Part shown: in pieces, positions 1-10,040 of the stretch | Numbering within the stretch: the stretch's first letter is position 1 | How the letters are laid out: each line of letters begins with the position of its first letter | NCBI GenBank assembly: GCA_033032865.1 | Contig: JAWHQI010000185.1 | Location: 2,728,001-2,792,000 of the forward strand | Length of the DNA: 64,000 nt | Reading direction: 5' to 3' | From: Dactylorhiza incarnata | Lineage: Eukaryota; Streptophyta; Magnoliopsida; Asparagales; Orchidaceae | Program-made: the position numbers and the translations under genes | The notes under the pieces: model-generated | Seen by the model: only the letters and a program-made list of their open reading frames with translations | What the model was told of the DNA's origin: nothing | The model's database searches: none

Positions 1-95
1 CTATCTTAGGCTCACGAAGAAACATCCTACCCCTGGTGTTTGCCATCCCCTTGATGACGTGGTGGGAATCTTTTGATGGGCCCCATGCCCAATGC

Positions 96-103
96 TATAA
101 ATA
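96..103 (+). promoter_or_regulatory. TATA box of the leftmost gene
   Basis: The motif TATAAATA lies 75 bases before the ATG at 178, a normal plant core-promoter distance. The second gene in this region has the same arrangement, with a TATA box at 1777-1785 and an ATG at 1908. No start site can be proven from sequence alone. Confidence 0.5.
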
Positions 104-177
104 CCATTCTCTCCGGCCGGTGCATGAACTATTTCTCCCTCTTCTCCCTTTCGCCGCTCATCGCCATATTCATCGAG

Positions 178-1376
178 ATGTCCAAGAAGGAAGAAATATT
201 GGCTTGCCTCAAGGCCTCGCAGGCATTCCAGAAATCCAAAGCTACCGAGCTCGCCCCTTTGATTTCCCAGCAACCTACTCTGCCTCCGCCTCAGATCATA
301 AAGGCAAGGACCATCTGGCGGCCATCCGGGGAGGATGAGTCATCACCACTGTCCCCGTCCCCCCCCCCCCCCCCCCCCCCCCCCGCTATGAGCTCGCCTC
401 ACAGGTTCTACTGTCAGGAAAATCAATCCAATATTTACTTGTCTAACATTACTTCCATGTTCGCAGAATCCTCCTCCCGAAGAAAATATCATCGGGCAAT
501 CACCAACAGGGTTTTTCCTCGCATCCGACCTGCGAGTCTCCTCCTCGCATCCTGGTAAGTCGTTCGCCTCACCATCTCTTGTATTTCTGTCTGCTGAAAC
601 CACATTGTTCTTTTTATGCAGTGACCCCTCTCGCGACTCCAGAGGGGCGAAACACCTCTCTGGTGGTGTCGCCAGCCCCACCTAAAACGACAATCATCTC
701 CATGGGGTTTGGCGCTCTAGGCCAACATAGCCCGGGTGGGTCACTACTTGCCGACCCCGGAGTCTCGGACGACTCGACGCACCGCCCTGGCCTGGGGAAA
801 TCTATTACCCCTACCTTCACTAAAGCCTTCAAGGGCCAACCGAGCTCTTCTCGTCAGCGAGCCCGTACCATCCTCATTTCACTAGGTTAAAAAATTTCTG
901 TTGAATGCCTCTCCCCCCCTCTTATCGTTGATTTCTTCCTCGCAGCTGTTCCCCCGACCCCACCTCCCGAGTTGGAGCGTGGAGAGGAGGAGATATCGCC
1001 CCCGCCCTCGACGAACCAGGTCACGGACTTCCTGGGCCACCTCGGTAATCCCGAACAAATGAAGAGGCGGGTCACATAGCTATTCCAGAATTACGAACTC
1101 ATACTGTGAGATATATATGACCAGAACCAGGTGGACAGGACTGCTTACGAGGAGAGGTTCGCCGCTATGGAGGATGAGAACGCGCGAGTCCTTGCTAAGA
1201 TGCTCCAGGTTGCTTGCGGCGTGGTCACGTCCCCTGGGGCGCACCTCACGCAAATCAAGGATCAGATGCGCCTGATGTAGTATGAAGTCCAGTCGGTTTG
1301 CGAGTATCACTACCCAAAAGTGGCCCCGCGGTCTGGGGTGCGAGGCCGCGACAGCAGGAAGTGGATTAACTACTGA
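178..1376 (+). pseudogene. decayed multi-exon ORF, Pro/Ser-rich with acidic coiled-coil-like C-terminus
   Basis: I do not recognise this product, but it resembles the intron-containing companion ORFs of plant 'putative gypsy-type' elements. Exon 1 begins at the ATG at 178 (protein starts MSKKEEILACLKAS) and includes a run of about 26 C residues near 359-384. Probable introns are 555-621 (GTAAGT...TGCAG) and 886-945 (GTTAAA...CGCAG). Exon 2 is open in a Pro/Ser-rich frame and joins in frame to exon 3, which reads into an acidic stretch (ELERGEEE) and ends with TGA at 1374-1376. In-frame TAG codons in exon 3, for example at 1077-1079, look like former CAG glutamine codons. The poly-C run probably shifts the frame of exon 1. 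It is dead or heavily mutated. Confidence 0.45.
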
Positions 1377-1473
1377 ACAGTTGTTTTTTATTATTTGTTG
1401 CTCACACCTACTACCCCCCCCCCCCCCCCCTTGGGGGTTTTGAACAATTTATGAATTTGTAATATGGATATTC

Positions 1474-1785
1474 TTGCTCACTCGCGACCTTTCTCTTTCA
1501 CTTTGCATTACTTATACTGTTATGTTAACTGTGCTCGCACGTTGCTTACTTTATATTTCATATGTCTGCCTCGCTTTACGCCTCGTGAGCTACTGCCTCG
1601 CCTTCGCAACTTTTACTTTTTTCTTTGCAGCTTTGCTCGCCTATGTCAAGTCAGAAAATGTAGCCCGGACGCATGCCCACCCGGAGCGGATAAGGTCCAA
1701 GAAGTTAAAACGTCACCGCGCGGACCAGCTATCCGCACCCCCTAGCACTTCAAATCCTTCCCACCCTTTTCATTCTTATAAATAG
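1474..1785 (+). promoter_or_regulatory. GCTCGC-rich region and TATA box of the PF04195-like gene
   Basis: The stretch 1474-1640 is rich in the hexamer GCTCGC and close variants (CCTCGC, GCTCAC). A clean TATAAATAG follows at 1777-1785, 123 bases before the ATG at 1908. The same hexamer forms a regular array at 36434-36533 and a perfect 18-bp palindrome at 36995-37012 in the region right of this gene. I read it as the promoter of the gene at 1908. The role of the hexamer is inference. Confidence 0.4.
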
Positions 1786-1907
1786 CTGCCGGTTTTAACT
1801 TTCTTACCACCACATTAACTGTCTTCAACCCTTTTCCTCTCATCCAGGCTTTCTCGCAATTCACGGCTCGCACTCGCACTTCCTCCAACTCGCTATTATA
1901 GAAAACC

Positions 1908-2382
1908 ATGGATGTTAATGGAGACTCAGAAGGGAGGGAAGGTTTGTCGGGGCCTATGGAGACCATCCTTTCTTCTATGCCTCGCTCACCGATGAGAAGT
2001 TCCTCGCTACGGTGGACAGATACATCCCCTCAGGGTTTGTATCTCTCCTCCCGCCGAACACCATCGCCATTAACGAGCCATCACCTGAAGAGATCTCCAT
2101 CCCCATTGCTCACTTCGAGAATGGGATGCAACTCCCCCTATGGCCGGAAGTGCGCAGGTAACTTACCCAACTATTACATTTCTTGCTCGCTTCGCAAAGA
2201 GCATGCTTACCCTTCTTTGGTGAATTCCCCAGGTACTAAAGTATTATGGCATCCTGCCGAGCCAGCTGACCCCAATCGCGATCGTCGTTATAGTCACGTT
2301 CGCCAGATACCTGCGCAAGGAGAGAATGGAATTCAACCTACTCGTCTTCCGCAAGGTCTTCTCCTTCCGCGCTTACAAGGAT
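1908..2382 (+). pseudogene. putative gypsy-type transposon protein (PF04195-like), 5' part
   Basis: From the ATG at 1908 a frame-shifted reading gives a segment with the hallmarks of the plant 'putative gypsy type transposon' domain: ...IPSGFVSLLPPN..., then FENGMQLPLWPEV, then an interruption, then YYGILPSQLTPIA and FARYLRKERMEFN. The LPLWPEV ... YYG.LPSQLTP order is characteristic of that domain. The interruption (about 2157-2234) looks like a small intron with donor GTAACT and acceptor CCCCAG, but phase is not kept exactly, so at least one indel is present. The reading frame runs straight into the Copia A insertion (AGGAT, 2378-2382) and resumes at 34813. Function is unknown; the family is found in transposon-derived plant ORFs. 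Confidence 0.55.
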
Positions 2383-3491
2383 TATTAAATTTTTGAAGTG
2401 AAAGAGGACTGTCTGGGCGGTCTGTTCTTGGATACATCATAGACTGTGTGACCTATGTTGCGGTTTACCTCTGGAATCCGCGAGCTCAGTATGGCGACCT
2501 GGTTGGTGTGGTCGCGTGTCTCTGGTGTTTGGCGACCTGTGTTTGGTTTGCTGGTTTTGCCTAAGTATCTCTATTCTTACAAGAGACCGGGCGGTCTGCC
2601 GGGTTGTCTTGGCGAGCTGTCTTTCTTGGACAGTTTTTCCTAAGTGTAATAAGTTCTTGAAGAGACTACGCGGTCTGTTTCTAGAGACTGCGTGCTTCAA
2701 TAAGAAAGGTGACTGTATCCCTTAGGGTGGTGACGGCATCTGTTCGTTTGCCAATAAATAGGGACGCCAGTGTAGCCATTCATATGAAAGAACTGTAAGA
2801 ACCAAAGTTGGCTTTATTGTGTCGGTCTCACTTTGAGGTCGCGCGGTTCGGGTTGGTCTGACTGGCTTGTTTGTTCGATGGTTAGCGGCTAACAGTCACC
2901 GTCAGCTTTCTCCCTTCTTTACAGCTTTGAATAAACCAGTTCAGCAGCGGTCTGTCTGTGCGGACTGTGTTTATGTATTCTTGGAATGTGCAAGCGGACT
3001 CAATTGAAGCAGGCGGCCTTAAGTGGTCGGGCGGTCTTGAGTTGCGGTCTTGCAGCAGGAAGTAGTTCTTCATCAAATGTTTGTGGGTTCTTCTTTGATC
3101 TTGAGACCATGCGGTCTGGGCGATCAAGAAGTGCAGACAATTTTCAGCAGTAGAATAAAGCAGCTAGTTGTGCGGTTTGTGGTTGTGGTCTGATAGGTGC
3201 GACTTATGCAATATTTGCGCGGTCTCAGTGTTAACAGTGCGGCTTGCCTATTCGAGCGGTATGGCGGTCTCTGCCTTAGGAGTTTGCTGGAGGCATGCTT
3301 TTTTGTGTCTTGTTCTTCTCTCCTTTGTGATTCTTATGACTCATGTCTTGCCATGTATGTCTCTAGTTGAATAGAGATAGTAAATAACAAGATAACTATT
3401 ATGTCTTCCCATTGTCATTGATTGTCACGCTTATGGATTGTGTGAAGTGTTCCGCATTTTTACTTCACTCCAGTCCTCTAAAATATTAACA
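2383..3491 (+). repeat. 5' LTR of Copia A
   Basis: 1109 bp, ending CA directly before the primer-binding site. It matches the split 3' LTR at 7649-8414 plus 34490-34812 with many substitutions, so the insertion is old. It is full of the heptamer GCGGTCT and its complement. A self-complementary 14-mer, AGACCGCGCGGTCT, is intact in the 3' LTR (7927-7940) but decayed here near 2665. A weak TATA-like AATAAATA lies near 2753. Confidence 0.9.
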
Positions 3492-3503
3492 TGGTATCAA
3501 AGG
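3492..3503 (+). other. primer-binding site of Copia A
   Basis: TGGTATCAAAGG directly follows the 5' LTR. It differs by one base from the complement of the initiator tRNA-Met 3' end (TGGTATCAGAG), the usual primer of plant Copia elements. Confidence 0.85.
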
Positions 3504-3578
3504 TAGGTTCCTGAGTAGTAATCAGCGTTGTCTTCTTCTTGGATTTCTATAAGTCGGTTGTCAATCTGTGGGATAGAA

Positions 3579-4470
3579 ATGGAAGGAGGATATGCTAGAG
3601 GTCTTGGTATTGAGCTCCTTACACAGACTAACTTTAAGAAGTGGAATTCGTGCATGGAGAGCTATCTGCTTGGCGAGGACTTATGGGAGGTACTTGGAGG
3701 AGAAGCAAGACAAGCTGTTATTCCTGCTGAGGGGAATGCAGAGCTCGTGAAGGCTTAGAAGGGAACAAATGTAAAGGCTGACTTCACTCTCAAGCGAGCT
3801 ATCATTCTGGAGTTGTTTGACCACATCATTGGGTGTAGGTCAGCTGCTGAAATTTGGACAGCCTTGGATGGCTTGTTCAATAAGAAGAATGTAGCTCGGC
3901 TAAAATTCTTGGAAAATGAGTTGGCAAAAGCAACTTAGGGAGACTTGTCCATTTCGACGTTCTTCTTGAAGATGAAGAACCTATGCGCAGAGATATCAAC
4001 ATTGGACCCGGATGAGCCTATCTCTGAAGCGAAGCTGAAGAGGCACATAATCTGCGGCTTGCGAAGGGTGTATGTGGCCTTTGTTACTTCCGCGCAAGGA
4101 TAGGACAATCAGCCATCGTTGCTGGAGCTGGAGAACTTACTTGCGTCGCAAGAGAGTTTGGCTAAGCAAATGGAGGGGATGTCTGTATCTGGGGGAGAGA
4201 TGAGGTTCTCTTTTCTGGAAAGAAGAAGCGTTGGGACATAAAGAAGAAGTCATCTGGTAACGATGGTCCATCTACTTCATATCAGCAAGAGAGGAGTTAT
4301 GATCCTAAGTCCTAAGGGAAGAATAAGGAAGGACTGAGTTGTTTCAGGTGCAACAAGCTTAGTCATTTCAAAAGGGACTGCAAAGTCAATCTTCAGCCAG
4401 GGCATGCTGAAGGAAAGGAGGAGGCTGGTTCCAATGCAGATGATAGATGGGGTGATGGAGCTTTCATGAC
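3579..4470 (+). pseudogene. gag of Copia A (broken)
   Basis: The ATG at 3579 opens a Copia gag (UBN2-type) with NFKKWNSCMESYL near the N-terminus and AEIWTALDGLF in the middle. A CCHC zinc knuckle, CFRCNKLSHFKRDC, lies at 4340-4381 in another frame, so at least one frameshift lies between. In-frame stops include TAG after KA near 3756 and TAG in ...LAKAT*GDLS. Most stops sit where CAG or CAA is expected. Gag would form the virus-like particle and bind RNA; this copy cannot make it. Confidence 0.8.
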
Positions 4471-4520
4471 GGGCAATTGTGTTTGGGATATGGCTTCCAT
4501 CAACTATCAGGATGATTGGA

Positions 4521-5854
4521 TAGTGGACTTGGGTTGTGGTCATCACCTAACCGGAGACGAGTCGAAGTTCTCTTCTTTGTAGGCATATACAGGTATTGAT
4601 GTTATCATTACGACTAATGATACAATACATTTAGTAGAGAAGGAGGGTGTAGTTTCTTTGAACGATGATAGAGGTACTCTTACTTTGAAGAGTGTCTATC
4701 ATGTTCTGGGGATGAATAAAAACCTCTTCTCGGTGACCAATGAAGTGGATGTTGGCTATCACGTTCTGTTTGGTCCAACAGAAGTGAAGTTCCTTAGAAA
4801 CGTGTCAGCAGTGGAGACTGAAGTCACCAATGTTGGCAAAAGGGTGAAGGACTTGTTTGTGTTATCAATAAGTTCCTATATTGATAAGATGAGGACTAAT
4901 GATAGCGCTGCTATCTAGCATAAAAGACTCGGACATGTTGGGATGGACAAGTTGAAAGCTATGGCAGGGAAAGGACTTGTGTGAGGTTTGCCTAGTTTGT
5001 CATCCTTCGGCGAAGGTCATGTTTGTGCAGGTTGTCAATATGGTAAGGCTCAACGTCTTCCATTTGATAAATCACAAAGCAGATGTAAAACACCATTGGA
5101 GTGTATTCATGGTGATCTGTTTGGACCTACCGCAACTGTCAGTCTTGGAGGCAGCAGGTATATGCTATTTCTGATTGATGACTTCACTAAATATACTTGG
5201 GTATATTTTCTGAAGGAGAAGTCTGAAGTATTCGTGAGGTTTGTGTAATTCAAGGAGCTAGTGGAGGGTCGGCTCAACCTGCGGGTCAAGAGGTTCAGAA
5301 CTAACAATGGAGGGGACTTTACCTCCAAAGCGTTCTTTAACTTCTGCAGGAAGCATGAAATCCAGCGAGAGATTTCCTATGCTCACACTGCACAATAGAA
5401 TGGCATTGCAGAGTGGAAGATCCATCATCTGACGGAGACCTGCAAATGTTGGCTTCATGCCAAGAGTATCCCAAAGTATTTCTGGGCAGAGGGAATGTCT
5501 TGTGCAACTTATATCATCAATCAGATGCCTCTCAGTCCCATCAACATGAACACCCCTCATTAGTTGATGTTCAAGATAAAGACTACAGTGGAACACCTTC
5601 GAGTGTTCGGTTCTTCCTTCTACGTGCATGTTCCTGATGCCCTCAGAACGAAGCTAGATGCGAAAGCAAGGAAGCTAGTTTTCATCAGTTATGATGACCG
5701 GAAGAAGGGTTGGAGATGCATGGATCCAGAGACACAGAGAGCTATGGTCTCAAGGGATGTGGTATTTGATGAGTTGACATCATACCAGGGTAGCTCTTCT
5801 ATTGAGTTACAAGGAAGCAAGATAGATGGTGGACCAGGTGAAGCTACTAAATAG
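4521..5854 (+). pseudogene. protease and integrase of Copia A (broken)
   Basis: The protease motif reads VDLGCGHHLTG (from 4523) where families have VDSGC; the catalytic Ser codon has become Leu, consistent with TCG to TTG. The GAG-pre-integrase HKRLGH (about 4920) follows a TAG. The zinc-binding CAGCQYGK and the HGDLFGP motif with the first catalytic Asp are near 5026-5125. The second Asp region reads RTNNGGDF. The QQNG...E region is broken by TAG at 5396-5398. Further stops occur near 5247 and 5559, and the region closes at 5854. It is non-functional. Confidence 0.85.
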
Positions 5855-6160
5855 GTTCTGGTGGAGTTGCCCGTTTCTCCAGGTGCTCCTGGTGCTTCTA
5901 GCTCTAGGTCAGGTGCCTCAGGTTCTGGAAGCAGGGGGAGCGATGCTCCAAGTATGCCTGAAAGGAAATTTAGTTCAGAACAAGTAGCAGGAGAGGTGGA
6001 TCAGAGGAAAACTCTGAGGAGGTCCAAGCGGAACATTATTCCACCAGATTGGTATACGGGGGGAAACTTGGTGAACTTCGTCTCATGTTTCTTCGCAAGT
6101 CCCTTGGATGAGAGAGAGACATCTTGTTTTGAAAATGTCATTGGAGTCAAGGAGTGGTAA

Positions 6161-7117
6161 ATGGCCATGGATGAAGAGATGGCTGCCCTCAGGAAGAATG
6201 AGACTTGGTACTTGGTGCCTAAGGTCGAGGGTGTTACTCCGGTGACTTGCAAGTGGGTTTTCAAGTTGAAGAAGAAGGCTGATGGTAGCATTGAGCGGTA
6301 CAAGGCTCGCCTTGTAGCTCGAGGTTTCTCTCAGAAGTATGGAGAGGATTATGAAGAAACCTTCAGCCCCGTTGCCAAAATGACTTCGGTTCGGGTGGTG
6401 ATCGCATTAGCAGCTTGCCAAGGATGGAAGATTTGGCAACTCGACATAAAGAATGCCTTCTTGTATGGCGATATTAACAAGGATATCTTCATGGATCCTC
6501 CACCTGGTTATGTTTTTGAAGAGCACCCAAGATATTTGTGCAAGCTCAAGAAGGCTCTTTACGGCTTGAAGTAGGCGCCTCGAGCGTGGTATGGCAAGAT
6601 AGCAGAATACCTCCAGTTCTGCGAATATTTTGCTTTTGGTCTGATTCGAGATTGATCGTAAAGAAGATCGGGGAGCTTCAAATCTTGGTGTTGTTGTACA
6701 TTGATGATATGATCATCACCGGGAATTCTGAAGTGGAGGTAGCTTGGCTTCATGCTGAGTTAGCTATCAGATTTGAGATGAAGGACTTGGGTGAGCTCCA
6801 CCATTTCCTTGGACTCGAAGTGGATAGGAAAGAGGGTGGAATGCTTGTTTCCCAAACGGGGTATGCAGAACGAATTGTGAAGAGATTCGGCATGGAAGGG
6901 GGGAAGAGCATCTCTACTCCACTGGAGGTTGGAAGTCATCTTCAACGTGATGAGGGAAAGGTTCTTTCTGATCCTTTGGTGTTTTGGGCTTTGGTCCGGA
7001 GTCAAATATATTTGACGATCACGAGGATGGATATTGCTTATGCACTTGGCCGGGTGAGTCGATATATGGAAGAGCCACAGAAGCCTCATCTGATGGCAGC
7101 GAGGAGCATTTTGAAGT
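6161..7117 (+). pseudogene. reverse transcriptase of Copia A (broken)
   Basis: An open stretch from 6161 shows the Copia RT signature: KWVFKLKKKADGSIERYKARLVARGF, then QLDIKNAFLYGD and PPGYV. The expected LYGLKQAP is broken by TAG at 6572-6574 (LK*AP), and a frame change follows. The active-site box is YIDD at 6697-6708 in LLYIDDMIITG, a Val to Ile variant of YVDD. Downstream are the expected ELHHFLGLEV and RMDIAYALGRVSRYM. (The quoted stretches are separate pieces, not a joined protein.). Confidence 0.85.
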
Positions 7118-7639
7118 ATGTCTAGACCACCTCTGATTTGGGTCTCTTCAATGGGAAGGACTCGGTCTTTTGCTGGCATGGATGCTGATTATGGAGGAGA
7201 TTCAGATGATCGGAGATCAACTTCTGGATATGTCTTTATGACGGGCTCTACAGCTATATCATGGTGCAGCAAGAAGCAGGATTATATGTCTAACTCTACA
7301 ACGGAAGAAGAGTATAAAGCTTTGTCTTTGGTAGCTCAGGAAGCCATCTGCCTTAGGAGGCTTGTGGAGAACATTCATAGGGAGGCGCATGGTCCCACTC
7401 TGCTTCAGGGTGACAAAGAGAGTGCCCTGAAACTAGTGAACAATCCATTTTGTCATGCGCGAACCAAGCACATAGAGATTCAACATCATTTCATTTGATA
7501 GAAGGTGTTGGAGGGATCTCTTATGGTTGAGCATGTGCAGAGCAAGGAAAATGTCGCAGATATATTTACAAAGTCGTTGTCAAAGGAACTGTTTACACGG
7601 TTGAGGAGGTTACGTGGGTTGACTTCCACTTCCCTCTTC
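7118..7639 (+). pseudogene. RNase H of Copia A (broken)
   Basis: RNase H motifs appear in order: [37 protein letters not shown], and [10 protein letters not shown] followed by TGA at 7496-7498 where HHFIR is expected (CGA to TGA). A tail with ENVADIFTKSLSKELF reads on to the end of pol near the 3' LTR. The typical STTEAEY has become STTEEEY. Confidence 0.85.
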
Positions 7640-7648
7640 AAGGGGAAG
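7640..7648 (+). other. polypurine tract of Copia A
   Basis: AAGGGGAAG directly precedes the TG of the 3' LTR at 7649, the normal position of the plus-strand primer. Confidence 0.8.
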
Positions 7649-8414
7649 TGTTAAATTTTTGAAGTGGAAAAGGACTGTCCGGGCGGTCTATTATTGGAGA
7701 CCGCAGAGACCGCGCGACCTCTGTTGCGGTTTACCTCTAGAATTCGTGAGCTCGGTGTGGCGACCTGGCTGGTGTGGTCATGTGTCTCTGGTGTTTGGCG
7801 ACCTGTGTTTGGTCTGCTTGTTGCCTAAGTATCTCTGTTCTTACAAGAGATCGGGCGGTCTGCCGAGTTGTCTTGGCGAGCTGTCTTTCTTGGACAGTTT
7901 TGCCTAAGTGTAATAAGGTCATGAAGAGACCGCGCGGTCTGTTTCTGGAGACCGTGTGCTTAAATAAGGAAGGTGATTGTAACCCTTGGGGTGGTGATGA
8001 CATCCATTTGTTTGCGTCGAGGTAGCCATTCATACAAAAGAACTGTAAGAACCTAAGTTGGGTTGATTGTGCCGATCTTACTTTGAGTTCGCGCGGTTTG
8101 GGTTTGTCTGATCGACTTGTTTGTTCGCAGGTTCGGCTAGCAGTCACCATCATCTTTCTCCCTTCTTTCCAGCTTTGAATAAACCAGTTCGTCACCGGTC
8201 TGTCTGTGCAGACTGTGTTTACGTGTTCTTGGACTGTGCAAGCAGGCTCAGTTGAAGCAGGCGGCCTTAGGTGGTTAGGCGGTCTTGAGTTGCGGTCTTG
8301 CAGCAGGAAGCAGTTCTTCGTCAAGTGTTCCCAGGTTCTTCTGTGATCTTGAGACCGTGCGGTCTGGGCGATCAAGAAGTGCGGACAGTTTTCACCAATT
8401 GAATAAAGCAGCTA
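7649..8414 (+). repeat. 3' LTR of Copia A, left part
   Basis: Starts TGTTAAATTTTTG and aligns with 2383-3150 of the 5' LTR. It is cut at 8414 by insertion of B, with the target sequence AGCTA at 8410-8414 duplicated at 34485-34489. It contains the intact palindrome AGACCGCGCGGTCT at 7927-7940. Confidence 0.92.
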
Positions 8415-8554
8415 TGTTGGAACAATCCTATGACTGATTTGGGCTAGGATCACTATATGTTGACCTAGTATCAAGTTGACCCCACTGTATAGTTTAAGGG
8501 TCAAGTCTTTAGGCTGATAGATTAGCTAGAACTTAAGGAAAAATTTAAGTTCCC

Positions 8555-8745
8555 AGGGTTCGACAAATGGCTATCGGCGCTCGACAGATGGCTGCCAGCG
8601 CTCGAAGAATTCTTGTCAGCGCTCGACAGTTTTCCAGCCAACGCTCGACAGTTCTCCAGTCAGCGCTCGACAGATCTCCAGCCAGCGTTCAACATTCTCT
8701 GAGCAGCGCTCGATGAATTCTAGCCAGCGCTCGACAAATTTCTTA
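8555..8745 (+). repeat. GCGCTCGACA tandem array in LTR of B
   Basis: Eight or so imperfect units of about 25-27 bp, each carrying GC(G/C)CTCGACA or a variant and often preceded by CCAGCCA. The same array is in the 3' LTR at 33128-33320. The core CTCGAC overlaps the TCGACGAA hairpin arms found elsewhere in the element (29711-29765). CpG-rich against an AT-rich background. Confidence 0.8.
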
Positions 8746-9536
8746 TTGAAGCTCAGATCGACAAATATTGATTCCAGAATCAATTAATACTTTTATATTA
8801 GTTATTTGTCAGTTCTCTGAACACATATCGACGACTTTAACGGATCTATTCAAATATATTTGGACGTATTCAAAGACAAATGAGTAAGGATATTATATTC
8901 AGTTATTATATTCCTTTCTTTCCTTTTTCCAAGACAGAAATAGTCGTTGACAATTAATGCAAAGGAATATTACACGGCTAAGGAATTAAAGGACCTGCAA
9001 AAGTCGTTTGGTTTTTTTGGTTATTCCAAGAAAGATTTAAAGACTGATTATTCTATTCCAAAAATAGAATATATCAAATAAATACTTTATTGTCTCATCT
9101 CTCGACAGAATTCAAATCATTTTTAGAGAATACAGAGAGAGAACAACAAGAACAAAAAAAAGAAAAAGAAGAACAATCAGCAAAACATTCTCAGTCTTCT
9201 TCTTCTTCAAGCAGCAATCACAACTTCTCTGATAACATCTTCTTCAAAGATCCATCTCTCAGATAACTGCTGCAAGTTCAAGTCTTCTAAAAGAGCAACA
9301 AAGAATCTGAAGAACCATTTTTCTTCCAGATCAATCTGCTACAGAAGATTTCAGTTTTCAAGAGAAAGCTTCTCCACCATCTATCAAATACTTCAATCAG
9401 ACAGGGGGAGCTTTACAACAAATCCACTAGAGTCTTCTCTCAGCATCTTGACAGAGAAGAACACTACAAACTCTTTCCCACCTCTCTTGTACAGGGTTAA
9501 TACTCCCTTCAAAAGTGTAACTCCATGGTGGCAAAA

Positions 9537-9657
9537 CACCTGATCAAAAAATCTAGTTGGTTTTGAGCACCTGATCAAAATCTCTGTGGTGTGTGGACAC
9601 CTGATCAAAATCACCTTAGTGCTAGGGCACCTGATCAACACTCCTAGTGGATTCCTA
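9537..9657 (+). repeat. four 30-bp repeats with TGATCA palindrome, LTR of B
   Basis: CACCTGATCAA starts at 9537, 9568, 9598 and 9628 (spacing 31, 30, 30). The equivalent array in the 3' LTR begins near 34093. TGATCA is self-complementary. The array lies in the 3' half of the LTR, probably transcribed as leader. A minus-strand ORF across it is only a by-product of the repeats. Confidence 0.8.
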
Positions 9658-9929
9658 CCAAGGGTGCTAGAAGAGTGGACTAACCAGATTTATTGGGGAA
9701 CCACTATATTTCCTTGTGTCCTCTGAGTTTGTTTATTTTCTCTGTGCTGTGCTGTGTGCTTTTATTTATTCAGTTTTTCTGTTTATATATTTATCACACA
9801 CTGCTTACACATATATATAACACTATTTTAATTCCGCTATAAAAACTAAGGAAAAGTTTTTAATACTCTATTCACCCCCCCCCCCCCCCCCCCTCTAGAG
9901 TAACTTAAGATCTAACCTCCACTTTCAAT

Positions 9930-9940
9930 TGGTATCTGAG
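9930..9940 (+). other. primer-binding site of element B
   Basis: TGGTATCTGAG lies 2 bases after the LTR and has one mismatch to the tRNA-Met(i) complement. The homologous site in F (55912-55923) has the consensus TGGTATCAGAGG. Confidence 0.85.
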
Positions 9941-10040
9941 GGAGGTTGATTCTTTACAGGCTAACACCTGAATCACAAAGATCAATTAGATCTTAATTTC
10001 TCTTAGAGTTCTTTTTCATTCTATCTTTTGTTTAAAACTC

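Larger units (their letters stand above)
8415..9927 (+). repeat. 5' LTR of element B
   Basis: 1513 bp, TGTTGGAACA...CACTTTCA. It pairs with 32995-34484 (1490 bp) with scattered substitutions and small indels. Landmarks shared by both copies are the GCGCTCGACA array, the four TGATCA-containing 30-mers, and a run of C residues (9877-9892) shortly before the LTR end. Confidence 0.92.
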